Source: Emcibacter sp. (GTDB lineage: Bacteria; Pseudomonadota; Alphaproteobacteria; Sphingomonadales; Emcibacteraceae). From it: a DNA stretch of 64,000 nt. Location: the NCBI RefSeq assembly GCF_963675455.1, contig NZ_OY776217.1, positions 372,001 to 436,000 of the forward strand, written 5' to 3'. This document shows, piece after piece, positions 1 through 8,413 of the stretch. Within the stretch, counting starts at the first letter, position 1, and each line of letters begins with the position of its first letter. The position numbers and the translations under genes were made by a program. Under the pieces are notes generated by a model. That model did not search any database, had not been told where the DNA came from, and saw nothing but the letters and a program-made list of their open reading frames with translations.

Positions 1-453
1 CTTTGCAGGATCGCCGCCCGGCGCCTGGCCGGCCAATACCGCCATCTTGCCGGTATTGGGGTAAAGTACTACTTCCGGTTCCTTCATGGTCGAAAAACAG
101 AGATATTCCAGATCCCGGTCCGTATGGTTATACATCTGGTGGGAATGCTCCTCGCCTCTCGGCAGGGAAATAAAGGTGCCTTCCCGGACGATTTGTTCCT
201 TGCCGCCGCAAAGATGCGTTCCTTCCCCTTTGAGGATATAGATCGCCTCTTCATTGGCCATATGATAATGCTCCGGAAAAGCGCGCTTTCCGGGCGGCAG
301 CCGTAAGATGCCGCACCCCAGTTCCTGCGCTCCCGACGGTAAGGTAAAGGACTTACCGAACAGGTGAAATTTATCACCGTGACTTACTTCCCGCCAGTCC
401 AGCTCATCCCGGTGAACGATATTTGAATTGCTATTTTCCTTTTTCCCTGACAT
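1..453 (-). CDS. Cupin-domain protein, C-terminus cut by window edge
   Basis: Reading on the minus strand from ATG at 451-453, 151 codons remain open to the window edge, so the 3' end is missing. A strong ribosome binding site (AGGAGG, about 455-462) precedes the start. Residues around 50-85 carry a cupin motif 1: a PPGKRAFPEHYHMANEE stretch gives the HxH and downstream Glu metal ligands, followed by ILKGEGT and then LPRGEEHSHQMYN, which supplies the second-motif His. It is therefore a small single-cupin protein, probably binding a divalent metal. Substrate and reaction cannot be read from the sequence. It is divergent from dapB with 90 bases between the starts. Confidence 0.8.
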   Translation of the reverse strand, partial: MSGKKENSNSNIVHRDELDWREVSHGDKFHLFGKSFTLPSGAQELGCGILRLPPGKRAFPEHYHMANEEAIYILKGEGTHLCGGKEQIVREGTFISLPRGEEHSHQMYNHTDRDLEYLCFSTMKEPEVVLYPNTGKMAVLAGQAPGGDPAK

Positions 454-543
454 GGGTGCCTCCTGATATTTTCTTTCCATCAGTCACAAGATCATTTAAG
501 ACAGGCACTATAGCAAATAATCAACGATGGCAGGACCATGAAT

Positions 544-1359
544 ATGTCAGAGATCAGAATCGGAATCGTCGGCTGTGGCGGCCGCATGGGCCAGGCCCTG
601 GTCCGGGAAGTACTGGACAGCGAACAGGCCGCTTTGAGCGGCGGCACTGAGCCTCATGACAGCCCGCTGATCGGCAGCCCCATCCGCCATCCCGGCAGTG
701 GCGCAGACACCGGCCTGAAGGTCACCGACAACGCAGAACACCTGTTTAAAATCTCTGACATCGTCATCGACTTCACCTGTCCGACCGCCACCCGGCTGCA
801 TTGTTCCTATGCGGAAAAATACAATACCGCCCATATCATCGGCACGACCGGCCTGACCGAAGAAGATGAGAAAGCCATCAACTCGGCCGCTGACCTGGTG
901 CCGGTGGTTTATGCCTCCAACTTCTCGCTGGGTGTCAATCTGCTGTTTTACCTGACCCGGCAGGCGGCCAGCCTGCTGGATGAGGATTTTGACATCGAGA
1001 TTCTGGAAATGCATCACCGTCACAAGGTGGATGCCCCCAGCGGCACCGCCCTCAGCCTCGGCAAGGAAGCGGCCAGAGGACGCGGCGTTGTCCTCGACGA
1101 TGTGGCCGACAAGGTCCGTGACGGCATCACCGGCGAACGCAAGCGCGGCGATATCGGATTTGCAGTCCTGCGCGGCGGCAATGTGGCCGGCGAACATACG
1201 GTCAGCTTCAATGCCTATGACGAACGGATCGAGCTCACCCATAAGGCCACAGACCGGGCCATCTTTGCCCGCGGGGCGCTGAAAGCCGCCCTCTGGGCGT
1301 TCAGCCGCAGGGCCGGTCTTTACGACATGTTTGACGTGCTGGGGCTGGACAAGGTCTGA
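544..1359 (+). CDS. dapB: 4-hydroxy-tetrahydrodipicolinate reductase
   Basis: Cytoplasmic enzyme of the lysine/diaminopimelate pathway; it reduces hydroxytetrahydrodipicolinate with NAD(P)H. The N-terminus has the Rossmann nucleotide loop GIVGCGGRMGQ, followed by DFTCPTATRLH and IIGTTGLTEED, and the catalytic signature LEMHHRHKVDAPSGTAL carries the general acid His and the substrate Lys. About 271 residues, normal for the family. An in-frame ATG at 538 lies only two bases after the AGGA at 532-535, whereas ATG 544 has an eight-base spacer, so I prefer 544. It ends 19 bases before the convergent phosphatase gene. Confidence 0.96.
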   Translation: MSEIRIGIVGCGGRMGQALVREVLDSEQAALSGGTEPHDSPLIGSPIRHPGSGADTGLKVTDNAEHLFKISDIVIDFTCPTATRLHCSYAEKYNTAHIIGTTGLTEEDEKAINSAADLVPVVYASNFSLGVNLLFYLTRQAASLLDEDFDIEILEMHHRHKVDAPSGTALSLGKEAARGRGVVLDDVADKVRDGITGERKRGDIGFAVLRGGNVAGEHTVSFNAYDERIELTHKATDRAIFARGALKAALWAFSRRAGLYDMFDVLGLDKV

Positions 1360-1378
1360 GCCGCCCCCCCCTGCCGGA

Positions 1379-2872
1379 CTATTTCTCCGACGGCAGAACT
1401 TGCTTCAGGGCGTCGAAGATCAGATTCTGTTCCATCACACCGCCGATCTTTTCAGCACCGGCCCCCTTGGCGTAGATGGCCACATCCTCGCCGCCGTGGG
1501 TTTCGCTCTTGCGCGGCAGCAGGGCCTGCTGGACAAATTCCGGATCCGTTGTATCCACATCGGTAAGATCCCGACGCTCATAATGATGATCGTCCGCCGG
1601 CCAGATACCGCCCGGACCATTCTGATATCCCAGGGTAGTATAGGGTTTGCCGTCTTCCATCAGGCTATAAGTCTTTTCCGGATTGCCGTGGTCGTCATTG
1701 CCGATCACCTTGCCGAGAATCGGATTACCGCGGGTCGGGTAACCGGCCATGATGAAGGTATGGCTGTGGTCGGCGGTAACGATGATCAGGGTATCGGCAT
1801 CGTCGGTCAGGCTGTCGGCCATTTTCACAGCCTCATTGAGCGCCACGCCGTCGGTCAGCGCCATGGCGGCCCGGCCGTCATGATGGCCGTGATCAATACG
1901 TCCGCCCTCCACCATCAGGAAATAACCCTTGTCATTCCTTGACAGCACCTTGATGGCTTTTTCCGTCATTTCCGCCAGCGACGGTTCACGAGAACCATCT
2001 TTCGTGCGGTCATAGTCATATTGCATGTGACCGGGTTCGAACAACCCCAGCAGCCGGTCGGTAGCGGCCGGATCAATAGCGGCGAACTGCTCCGCATTCC
2101 AGACATAGGCTCCATCCGGATGTTTTGCCTGCCATTCCCGGGTCAGGTCGCGGCCGTCATGGCGTTCCCCGGTCTTTATCGCATATTCCGGATCGATCAT
2201 GGTCGCAGGAAGAAAATTGCGCCGGCCACCACCAAGCGCCACCTCAATCCCGTTGCCTTTGTTAAAATCGACAAACTGCAGGGCGACATCCTTACAGCCC
2301 TGTTCCAGTGCTTCCTTCGGCATTTCACTGTCTGCTTCCCAGTCGCGCTCGGAAATATGGGCATAGCTCGCCCCCGGCGTGGCATGTGTCAGCCGGGCTG
2401 TGGTCACCACGCCGGTGGACAGGCCCTGTTCTTCCGCCAGCTCCAGAATCGTCGGCAGTTCGGTGCCTGGGGTGGAGGCGCAGTCGGCCCGGATCACATC
2501 CGGTCCCACACCCAGAACCCCGGCCTTGGTTTTCACGCCGGTATAGATCGCCGTGGCGGTACCGGCGCTGTCAGGCACCTGCTGGTTGGTGTTATAGGTC
2601 TTGGACAGGGCAACCCGGGGAAAGGCTTCCCAGCTCAGGGTATTTTCCTCGCCGCTCATGCCCCTGAGCTGGCCCTCGTAAATCCGGATTGCGGTGACCG
2701 TGCTGACCCCCATACCATCACCGATAAACAGGATGACATTTTTCGGCTTTGCCGCAACCACCGGTGTTTCGGTGATCTGTTTATCCGGTGTGCAGGCTGT
2801 TACGCCGATAACCATCAGGGCGGTACAGGAAAGACGGAAAGTCATTCCGTCCAGTTTTTTCAACAGGTTCAT
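1379..2872 (-). CDS. phoA: Alkaline phosphatase, predicted lipoprotein
   Basis: Member of the alkaline phosphatase superfamily (PhoA type), 497 residues. Visible metal and active-site motifs: LFIGDGMGV (Asp52), VPDSAGTATAIYTGVKTKAG with the nucleophile Ser102, EGGRIDHGHHDGRA and TADHSHTF for zinc and magnesium binding. The N-terminus is a lipoprotein signal with lipobox GVTAC (Cys27), so the enzyme should be membrane anchored outside the cytoplasmic membrane rather than free in the periplasm. An upstream in-frame start at 2902 would add ten residues before the signal peptide; ATG 2872 with GAGG ahead fits better. The start region lies beside an inverted repeat at 2881-2919. It releases phosphate from phosphomonoesters; no Pho box was recognised. 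Confidence 0.9.
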   Translation of the reverse strand: MNLLKKLDGMTFRLSCTALMVIGVTACTPDKQITETPVVAAKPKNVILFIGDGMGVSTVTAIRIYEGQLRGMSGEENTLSWEAFPRVALSKTYNTNQQVPDSAGTATAIYTGVKTKAGVLGVGPDVIRADCASTPGTELPTILELAEEQGLSTGVVTTARLTHATPGASYAHISERDWEADSEMPKEALEQGCKDVALQFVDFNKGNGIEVALGGGRRNFLPATMIDPEYAIKTGERHDGRDLTREWQAKHPDGAYVWNAEQFAAIDPAATDRLLGLFEPGHMQYDYDRTKDGSREPSLAEMTEKAIKVLSRNDKGYFLMVEGGRIDHGHHDGRAAMALTDGVALNEAVKMADSLTDDADTLIIVTADHSHTFIMAGYPTRGNPILGKVIGNDDHGNPEKTYSLMEDGKPYTTLGYQNGPGGIWPADDHHYERRDLTDVDTTDPEFVQQALLPRKSETHGGEDVAIYAKGAGAEKIGGVMEQNLIFDALKQVLPSEK

Positions 2873-2880
2873 TCGAGATC

Positions 2881-2919
2881 CTCGACTAGAGATATTTACC
2901 AATTTTTGGTGTAGTCGAG
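2881..2919 (-). promoter_or_regulatory. Inverted repeat in the phosphatase 5' leader that overlaps the ribosome binding site
   Basis: CTCGACTA (2881-2888) and TAGTCGAG (2912-2919) form a perfect 8-bp inverted repeat. A second small stem, ACCAA/TTGGT (2898-2902 and 2906-2910), lies inside it. On the minus-strand mRNA the 3' arm of the outer stem contains most of the GAGG ribosome binding site of the phosphatase gene, so folding could hide it. It could equally be a DNA operator. No U-run follows, so it does not look like an intrinsic terminator for the symporter gene upstream. Confidence 0.45.
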
Positions 2920-2949
2920 TTTTGTTGAACTATTGTGAAGGCATCCTCA

Positions 2950-4344
2950 CTAGTTTGACGAATCCCGGTCCTGCCGCTCGTGCTCTTTATCCAGATCCCT
3001 GAAATAAATGCGGGCGCGCTCCATCACCCGGGGTGCAAGCAACAGGGTGGAGGTCATTGTCGGGATGGCCATGACCGCATACATGCCGTCTATCAGGCCG
3101 ATCACTGCCTTCAGACTGGCGACAGCACCGACTACAATCAGAGCCACATAAAACCAGACATAATAATGTTCCCGTTCCGCCCCGATCAGAAAACCGGTGC
3201 ATTTACTGCCGTAATACCAGAAACTGAGCATGGTACTGATGGCGAGGAAAAACACCATCACTGTCAGCAGATAACCGCCAAGCCCCGGAAAGGCAGCTTC
3301 AAAGGCGCTGCCGGTCAGGCTGACGCCGTTGGCGTCACCCTGCCAGACCCCGGTCACCAGAATGGCCAGCGCCGTACAGGTGCAGACAATCAGGGTATCA
3401 ATCACCGGCCCCAGCATGGCCACGAGCCCCTCCCGGGTCGGATAATCCGTCTTCGCCGCCCCGTGGGCCAGCGATTCGGTGCCGATCCCGGCTTCATTGG
3501 AAAAGGCGCCCCGCTGGACACCGATCAGGATCACCGCGCCGACGGCACCCCCGGCAGCGGCCTTGCCGGAAAAGGCGTCGGTGACAATCAGCGTCAGCAT
3601 CTCCGGGATATTTTCCGCATACATCACAAGCAATATAGTCGTCATCACGACATAAAAGACCACCATCAGCGGCACCAGCCGGCTGGTCACGTCGGCGATG
3701 CGCTGGATCCGGCCGGAAATGATCGCCAGAACCAGACCGGCCATAAGAAGGCCAGCTATCAGATCAAACAAAAAATGATCATCAGCAGACGTCAGGCCCG
3801 CCGGCACAGCCACCATGTCACGGATAATCTGAATCAGCTGGTTGATCTGGAAAACCGGTAGGGTCCCCATCAGCCCGGCAAAGGCAAAAAGGATGGCTAA
3901 CGGTATCCATTTCCGGCCCAGACCTTCCCTTATCACATACATGGGGCCACCCTGCAGATGACCCTTGCTGTCATATCCCCGGTACATAATCGCCAGGGAC
4001 GCGGTAAAAAATTTCGTCGCCATGCCGACAATAGCCGTGACCCACATCCAGAAGACAGCCCCCGGCCCGCCAATGGTAATGGCCAGCGCCACCCCGGTGA
4101 TATTACCGAGTCCCAGGGTGCCGGACAGAGCCGTTGCCAGAGCCTGGAAATGGGAAATGTCCCCGTGGCCGCCCGCCTTGTTATATTTTCCCCGCAGGAT
4201 ATCGATGGCATGCGGAAGATATTTGTAGGGCAGAAACCGCGAATACAGCATGAAAAAGAGGCCGCCCAGAACAATCAGGGCAACCAGCGGTTTGCCCCAC
4301 ATAAAGGCGGCGAATTCGTTAAAAAAAACTTCAATGGCCGACAT
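2950..4344 (-). CDS. Alanine/glycine:cation symporter (AGCS) family permease
   Basis: A 464-residue polytopic membrane protein with about ten hydrophobic segments. Family features include FQALATALSGTLGLGNITGVA near the N-terminus, QGGPMYVIREGLG, and GAFSNEAGIGTESLAHGAAKTD in the second half, all characteristic of sodium-coupled alanine/glycine carriers. It imports small neutral amino acids with Na+ or H+; the exact substrate is not resolved. The charged tail DLDKEHERQDRDSSN is cytoplasmic. Same strand as the phosphatase gene, 77 bases upstream of it, so a shared transcript is possible but the two functions are unrelated. Confidence 0.93.
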   Translation of the reverse strand: MSAIEVFFNEFAAFMWGKPLVALIVLGGLFFMLYSRFLPYKYLPHAIDILRGKYNKAGGHGDISHFQALATALSGTLGLGNITGVALAITIGGPGAVFWMWVTAIVGMATKFFTASLAIMYRGYDSKGHLQGGPMYVIREGLGRKWIPLAILFAFAGLMGTLPVFQINQLIQIIRDMVAVPAGLTSADDHFLFDLIAGLLMAGLVLAIISGRIQRIADVTSRLVPLMVVFYVVMTTILLVMYAENIPEMLTLIVTDAFSGKAAAGGAVGAVILIGVQRGAFSNEAGIGTESLAHGAAKTDYPTREGLVAMLGPVIDTLIVCTCTALAILVTGVWQGDANGVSLTGSAFEAAFPGLGGYLLTVMVFFLAISTMLSFWYYGSKCTGFLIGAEREHYYVWFYVALIVVGAVASLKAVIGLIDGMYAVMAIPTMTSTLLLAPRVMERARIYFRDLDKEHERQDRDSSN

Positions 4345-4397
4345 GGAGCCGTTCCCCCTTACGCTTTACTGAATGTATGATTATTTATCTCCGATTG

Positions 4398-4907
4398 TCA
4401 GGCAGTTGCCGGATTTGCGCCGCTCTTGTACCGTCGAATGGCATTGTCCAGATCCAAGGAAAATTCTTTTCGCTCTTCCTCGGTCAGAAATTCGCCGACA
4501 AACAGACCGCGCCCATGTGAAGAAATCAACAGATAACGCTGGCGCATGGCCTGGGGATCCTTTTTTCGATATTCCAGCGCCAGCCGGACCCAGTAGGGAT
4601 TGAACGACCAGGCCTGCTCATCGCCCTTGTGATCAATGCGCCGGACCACAAGTTCGTCGCCGATCAGGGAAATGGTTTCCACCAGCCGGCCCGAGCGGTA
4701 ATTGAGTTTGAAAGCGACATAGATCAACAGGACATCAAGGCCCATAAAGCCGAAAACAGGCCAGGCCCCCTTCAGGAAAAAGATCAGGCCAATGACGAAG
4801 CTGATGATCGAAACCAGGGTCATCAGAATCAGGAATCCCTTCGGACCCAGCGATCTATGCGGGTAAAGGGTGGCGTCAAACCAGATCTTGTCGGTACTCT
4901 CCTGCAT
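4398..4907 (-). CDS. DUF2244 family membrane protein
   Basis: 169 residues from ATG 4907. Two adjacent transmembrane helices near residues 25-65 (FLILMTLVSIISFVIGLIFF and VFGFMGLDVLLIYVAFKL) are followed by a soluble domain with LVVRRIDHKGDEQAWSFNPYWVRL. This matches DUF2244, a family of unknown function found beside nth in many alphaproteobacteria, and here it is divergent from nth. A longer reading frame extends to 5132 but would run through the start of nth and has no family similarity, so the internal ATG is chosen. Biochemical role unknown. Confidence 0.85.
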   Translation of the reverse strand: MQESTDKIWFDATLYPHRSLGPKGFLILMTLVSIISFVIGLIFFLKGAWPVFGFMGLDVLLIYVAFKLNYRSGRLVETISLIGDELVVRRIDHKGDEQAWSFNPYWVRLALEYRKKDPQAMRQRYLLISSHGRGLFVGEFLTEEERKEFSLDLDNAIRRYKSGANPATA

Positions 4908-4981
4908 TAAAGCAGTATAGCCCTCTTCCCTTGCGCAACCAAGCCCGTTAATATCCCGCCCATCAAAAGGACCGTAAGAAA

Positions 4982-5623
4982 ATGAAAAAACAGGATGTTT
5001 ACGAGTTTTTCTCCCGCCTCCGGGATCTTGATCCGGAGCCGAAGGGGGAATTGAACTATACAAACCCCTATACCCTGCTTGTGGCCGTCGCCCTTTCCGC
5101 GCAGGCCACCGACGTGGGTGTGAACAAAGCAACCAAAGAGCTGTTCAAGATCGTTTCAACTCCACAGGATATGCTCGACCTGGGTGAAGAAGGACTGAAG
5201 AAACATATTAAAACCATCGGCCTGTATAATTCAAAAGCGGCCAATGTCATGAAGGCTGCCAGAATATTGGTTGACGACTATGACGGGGTAGTTCCACAGG
5301 AACGCGAAGAACTGGAGAAGCTGCCCGGCGTCGGACGCAAAACCGCCAATGTGGTCCTCAACATTGCCTTCGGCCAGCCGACCATTGCCGTGGATACCCA
5401 TCTGTTCCGGGTCAGCAACCGGACCGGTCTCGCGCCGGGGAAAACACCGCTGGCCGTGGAAAAAAAGCTGGAAAAAATCATCCCGAAAGAGTTCGCCATG
5501 CATGCCCACCACTGGCTGATCCTGCATGGTCGTTATATTTGCAAGGCCCGAAAACCTAACTGCCCGGTCTGTCCGGTTGCGGATCTGTGCCGCTATAAGG
5601 ATAAGACGGTGATTGAGGACTGA
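4982..5623 (+). CDS. nth: Endonuclease III, DNA glycosylase/AP lyase
   Basis: 213 residues, the usual length. Base-excision repair enzyme that removes oxidised pyrimidines and cleaves the abasic site. The helix-hairpin-helix LEKLPGVGRKTANVVLN contains catalytic Lys120, and Asp138 lies in TIAVDTHLFRVSNR; these numbers coincide with the E. coli enzyme. The [4Fe-4S] ligands Cys187, Cys194, Cys197 and Cys203 (CX6CX2CX5C) are intact. The last 68 bases overlap tail-to-tail with the lipoprotein gene on the other strand. Confidence 0.98.
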   Translation: MKKQDVYEFFSRLRDLDPEPKGELNYTNPYTLLVAVALSAQATDVGVNKATKELFKIVSTPQDMLDLGEEGLKKHIKTIGLYNSKAANVMKAARILVDDYDGVVPQEREELEKLPGVGRKTANVVLNIAFGQPTIAVDTHLFRVSNRTGLAPGKTPLAVEKKLEKIIPKEFAMHAHHWLILHGRYICKARKPNCPVCPVADLCRYKDKTVIED

Positions 5624-6059
5624 TATCTTCCTCAGGCAGTGTCGGTAGCGCCCCATCTTCGATAACAAAGCTGTCAAGGCAGGCATCGGAGGATACTGTC
5701 GGGTTGGGGCTCGACAGGTCGGCGGCCAGACTGTCCACATAATCCAGCGTCAGGTCGCCCAGCTCATTCTCGTAAAAATAGAGATGGATCACACAGTCGC
5801 TGTTTTTATACATCCAGATCCGGGCATCCTTTTCGTGGCGCACCACTTCGGCCGGGCCCAGAATACCCTCTACCGTCAGCGGAGACAGGCCAATAATATT
5901 TTCCACCCTGAACAGGGGATCCGGTTCGGGCTCGGGAACCGGCTCGGCTTCCTCCGGGACGGCAGGTTCAGAAACCGGCGTCTCTGTCACCGGCGGGGTT
6001 CCCGCACTGCCGCAGGAGGTCAGGAAAAAGAGGACGGCGGGCAGGAGATATTTCATCAT
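5556..6059 (-). CDS. Small lipoprotein, function unknown
   Basis: 167 residues. The N-terminus MMKYLLPAVLFFLTSCGSAG is a lipoprotein signal with Cys in the lipobox FLTSC, so a membrane-anchored envelope protein is expected. A Pro/Glu-rich linker (residues about 25-48) precedes a small domain with VENIIGLSPLTVEGILGPAEVVRHEKDA followed by a Trp-Tyr-Cys-containing segment; the GLS..V...LG.P pattern resembles small SmpA/OmlA-like envelope proteins (inference). The start overlaps the stop of the upstream CysZ-like gene (ATGA), implying translational coupling. Its 3' end runs 68 bases into the 3' end of nth, an antisense coding overlap. Confidence 0.75.
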   Translation of the reverse strand: MMKYLLPAVLFFLTSCGSAGTPPVTETPVSEPAVPEEAEPVPEPEPDPLFRVENIIGLSPLTVEGILGPAEVVRHEKDARIWMYKNSDCVIHLYFYENELGDLTLDYVDSLAADLSSPNPTVSSDACLDSFVIEDGALPTLPEEDISPQSPSYPYSGTDPQPDRPGS

Positions 6060-6814
6060 TTCCCGTCCCGGTCCTGGTTCGTCCAGTCATTGCTGTATGA
6101 CCCGGCCACTTCGTGACCTGCCATCATCCTGTCCTTCATGGTCAGATGAAAAATATGGCTCATGATGGCCGCGGCCAGGATTGGCGCCGTCAGGTTAACA
6201 ACGGGAATGGTAAACAGAATGGTGACAAAAAGTCCCGCAAACAGCACATAACCCCGAATAGACTTCCGGTGCTCGCCGGCTTCCTTGATGCCCAGATGGC
6301 GCACCGCCACCATCTCATAATAGCCCCAGCCCAGAAGATAGCCGTTTAACAGATAAAAGATGATCACAGGCCCGACGCCAGTCCAGAAAAAGATGATATA
6401 AAACGGTACAGCCAGGATATTCAGGAGAATGATATAGAAGGCCAGGCGGATAGCCAGATAACTCAGATGCCAGAGCCCCAGCCGCTTGCCCGCCTTGTGA
6501 CCGGGATAATATTTATCCTCGACCGCATCAACCACATCATCGAGGAAGATGGACACAAAAATGGTGGATATGGGTACAAAAAGCAACACCGCGAGCCACG
6601 CCAGCCCAAAACCGAAAAGTAAATCGGCAATCCACTGGACCCAGTCCCAGTCAAAATCAAGGTAGGGAACTTTATCTTTCAGGGCATCGGCAAGAAAAAA
6701 GGCTGCTGCCAGGGCCGCGAAGGTGGAAATCATACCGAGAATAAAGACACGCAGAAATGCGCTGTCAAAGATTTGTGCAAGGGTCCGTTCAACGGAGGTC
6801 ACCAGATGGTTCAC
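6056..6814 (-). CDS. EI24/CysZ-like integral membrane protein
   Basis: 252 residues from GTG 6814, which has the purine-rich GGAAGGAAAG ahead; an ATG at 6886 would add a basic extension unlike the family. Several transmembrane segments: FILGMISTFAALAAAFFLAD, FGLAWLAVLLFVPISTIFVS, YIILLNILAVPFYIIFFWTG and a C-terminal LFAGLFVTILFTIPVVNLTA. The order and the NGYLLGWGYYEMVAVRHL stretch fit the EI24 domain family, which includes the sulfate permease CysZ. Transport of sulfate is not shown. Co-translated with the downstream lipoprotein through an ATGA overlap, suggesting the two act together in the envelope. Confidence 0.75.
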   Translation of the reverse strand: MNHLVTSVERTLAQIFDSAFLRVFILGMISTFAALAAAFFLADALKDKVPYLDFDWDWVQWIADLLFGFGLAWLAVLLFVPISTIFVSIFLDDVVDAVEDKYYPGHKAGKRLGLWHLSYLAIRLAFYIILLNILAVPFYIIFFWTGVGPVIIFYLLNGYLLGWGYYEMVAVRHLGIKEAGEHRKSIRGYVLFAGLFVTILFTIPVVNLTAPILAAAIMSHIFHLTMKDRMMAGHEVAGSYSNDWTNQDRDGK

Positions 6815-6964
6815 TTTTCTTTCCTTCCTGCCCCTTAATACCCTTAACAGAAATATGGAGGTTTTTCCCGAAAAGGCAAGATGCAATTCCCGCCCGACAG
6901 CGGATTATTGACCTTGCGCTTCCCGCCCTCCCCATTATACTCTGCGCACTTTCAGGAGTTTGAC

Positions 6965-7972
6965 ATGACGAAAAAATATGATGTTGTCGGCATCGGCAAC
7001 GCCATTGTAGATATTCTCACCCATGTAGAAGACGGGTTCCTGGCCGAGCAGAAGCTGGCCAAGGGCAGCATGCAGTTGTTTGACGAGGCCGCAGCAGCGG
7101 AACTTTATGAAAAACTGGGACAGGCCATAGAATGTTCCGGCGGATCAGCGGCCAACACGGTTGCCGGGCTTGCCTCCATGGGCAGCAAATCAGCCTTCAT
7201 CGGCAAGGTTCGCGATGACCAGCTTGGCCGGATCTTCCGCCATGACATCACCTCTCTGGGGGCCGACTTCACAACCTCGAACGCCACATGGGGTCCGGCA
7301 ACAGCCCTGTGCCAGGTTCTGGTGACCCCGGATGCGGAAAGAACCATGTGCACCTACCTCGGCGCCTGTGTCAACCTGACGGAAGAGGATATAGACGAGG
7401 AAATGATCCGCAATGCCTCCATTACCTATCTGGAAGGTTATCTGTGGGATCCGGAAGAAGCCAAGAAAGCCTTCCGCAAGGCCATTGCCATTGCCCATGA
7501 CGCCGGACAGAAAACCTCCCTCAGCCTGTCGGATCCCTTCTGTGTGGATCGTCACCGGGAAGAATTCCTGTCCCTGACCAGGGACGATATCGATATTCTT
7601 TTCGCCAATGAAGAAGAGCTGCTGATGCTGTTTGATACACGCGATCTCAATACCGCGCTGGCAGCCGTCAAGGAGCATTGCGAAATCGCCGCCATTACCC
7701 GCGGCGCCAAGGGATGTGTCGTCACCTACAACAGCGAAACCATCGAAGTCAGTGGCCGGCGCGTCAGCAACCTGGTGGACACCACCGGGGCCGGCGACCT
7801 GTTTGCCGCCGGATTCCTTCATGGATATGTCTCAGGCGCTGATATGGCGACCTGCGGAAGCATGGGCAACCTGATCGCCAGCGAAGTTATCAGCCACATG
7901 GGCGCCCGGCCGGATATTGACCTTAAGGCGTTTCTGGATCAGAATATGGGGACAAGTGGAGAGGTTAACTAA
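6965..7972 (+). CDS. PfkB-family kinase, adenosine kinase-like
   Basis: 335 residues from ATG 6965 (CAGGAG upstream). Ribokinase fold: N-terminal GIGNAIVDILTHVED, the glycine-rich CSGGSAANTVAGLASMG, and the C-terminal anion-hole/catalytic motif DTTGAGDLFAAGFLHG with the catalytic Asp. Members of this subgroup in alphaproteobacteria are annotated as adenosine kinase; it would phosphorylate a nucleoside or sugar with ATP. Adenosine is plausible because ahcY, a source of adenosine, is on the same chromosome, but the substrate is not proven. One base separates its stop from the next gene. Confidence 0.9.
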   Translation: MTKKYDVVGIGNAIVDILTHVEDGFLAEQKLAKGSMQLFDEAAAAELYEKLGQAIECSGGSAANTVAGLASMGSKSAFIGKVRDDQLGRIFRHDITSLGADFTTSNATWGPATALCQVLVTPDAERTMCTYLGACVNLTEEDIDEEMIRNASITYLEGYLWDPEEAKKAFRKAIAIAHDAGQKTSLSLSDPFCVDRHREEFLSLTRDDIDILFANEEELLMLFDTRDLNTALAAVKEHCEIAAITRGAKGCVVTYNSETIEVSGRRVSNLVDTTGAGDLFAAGFLHGYVSGADMATCGSMGNLIASEVISHMGARPDIDLKAFLDQNMGTSGEVN

Positions 7973-7973
7973 A

Positions 7974-8411
7974 ATGTCTTTAGTAAAAGCAGGAGCCCTG
8001 TCCCTGGTGTTTGCTGTGAGTATCGCGCAGGCCGGGTATGCAGAATGCGAGTTCCCAAAACGGCCGGTTATTCCCGATGGAAAAACCGTGACCAAAGAAC
8101 ATCTGCTGGAAGTCATCCAGGTCTTCAAGCACCGCTTCCAGCCGGACGTACGCCGGTTCCAGAACTGTATCAAGAATGAACAGATTGCCGTTGGCGACTT
8201 TGCAACGGACGATCAGACCGAAGAATGGACGTCGCGACATGATGCCGCCTACCAGATTGAAGAACGTCTGGCCGGCCAGCTCAATCAGGCGATACGGGAT
8301 TTCAAAGCCCGGGAAGCAGCCGGTGATACAGCCCCGAATGAGAAAACAGAAGAAACATCCGGCACTGCCGCACAGCCTGAAACCGGTGAAGACGACAACA
8401 CTTCTGAATAA
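7974..8411 (+). CDS. Small secreted protein with a two-cysteine core, paralogue of the gene at 9248
   Basis: 145 residues from ATG 7974 (GGAGAGG just upstream). Residues 1-21 are a Sec signal peptide ending in AGYA, and the mature protein starts ECEFPKRPVIPDG. The core has a Cys-x-x-Pro start, a helix with FKHRFQPDVRRFQNCI and later LNQAIRDFKAR. The same spacing of Cys, Pro, F-x-x-x-F/Y-Q-P, Cys and LN-AIR-F occurs in the small protein at 9248-9580. The tail after residue 110 is low-complexity Glu/Thr/Ala. Not a family I recognise. Stop of the kinase and start here are one base apart, so they probably share a transcript. Confidence 0.75.
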   Translation: MSLVKAGALSLVFAVSIAQAGYAECEFPKRPVIPDGKTVTKEHLLEVIQVFKHRFQPDVRRFQNCIKNEQIAVGDFATDDQTEEWTSRHDAAYQIEERLAGQLNQAIRDFKAREAAGDTAPNEKTEETSGTAAQPETGEDDNTSE

Positions 8412-8413
8412 TA

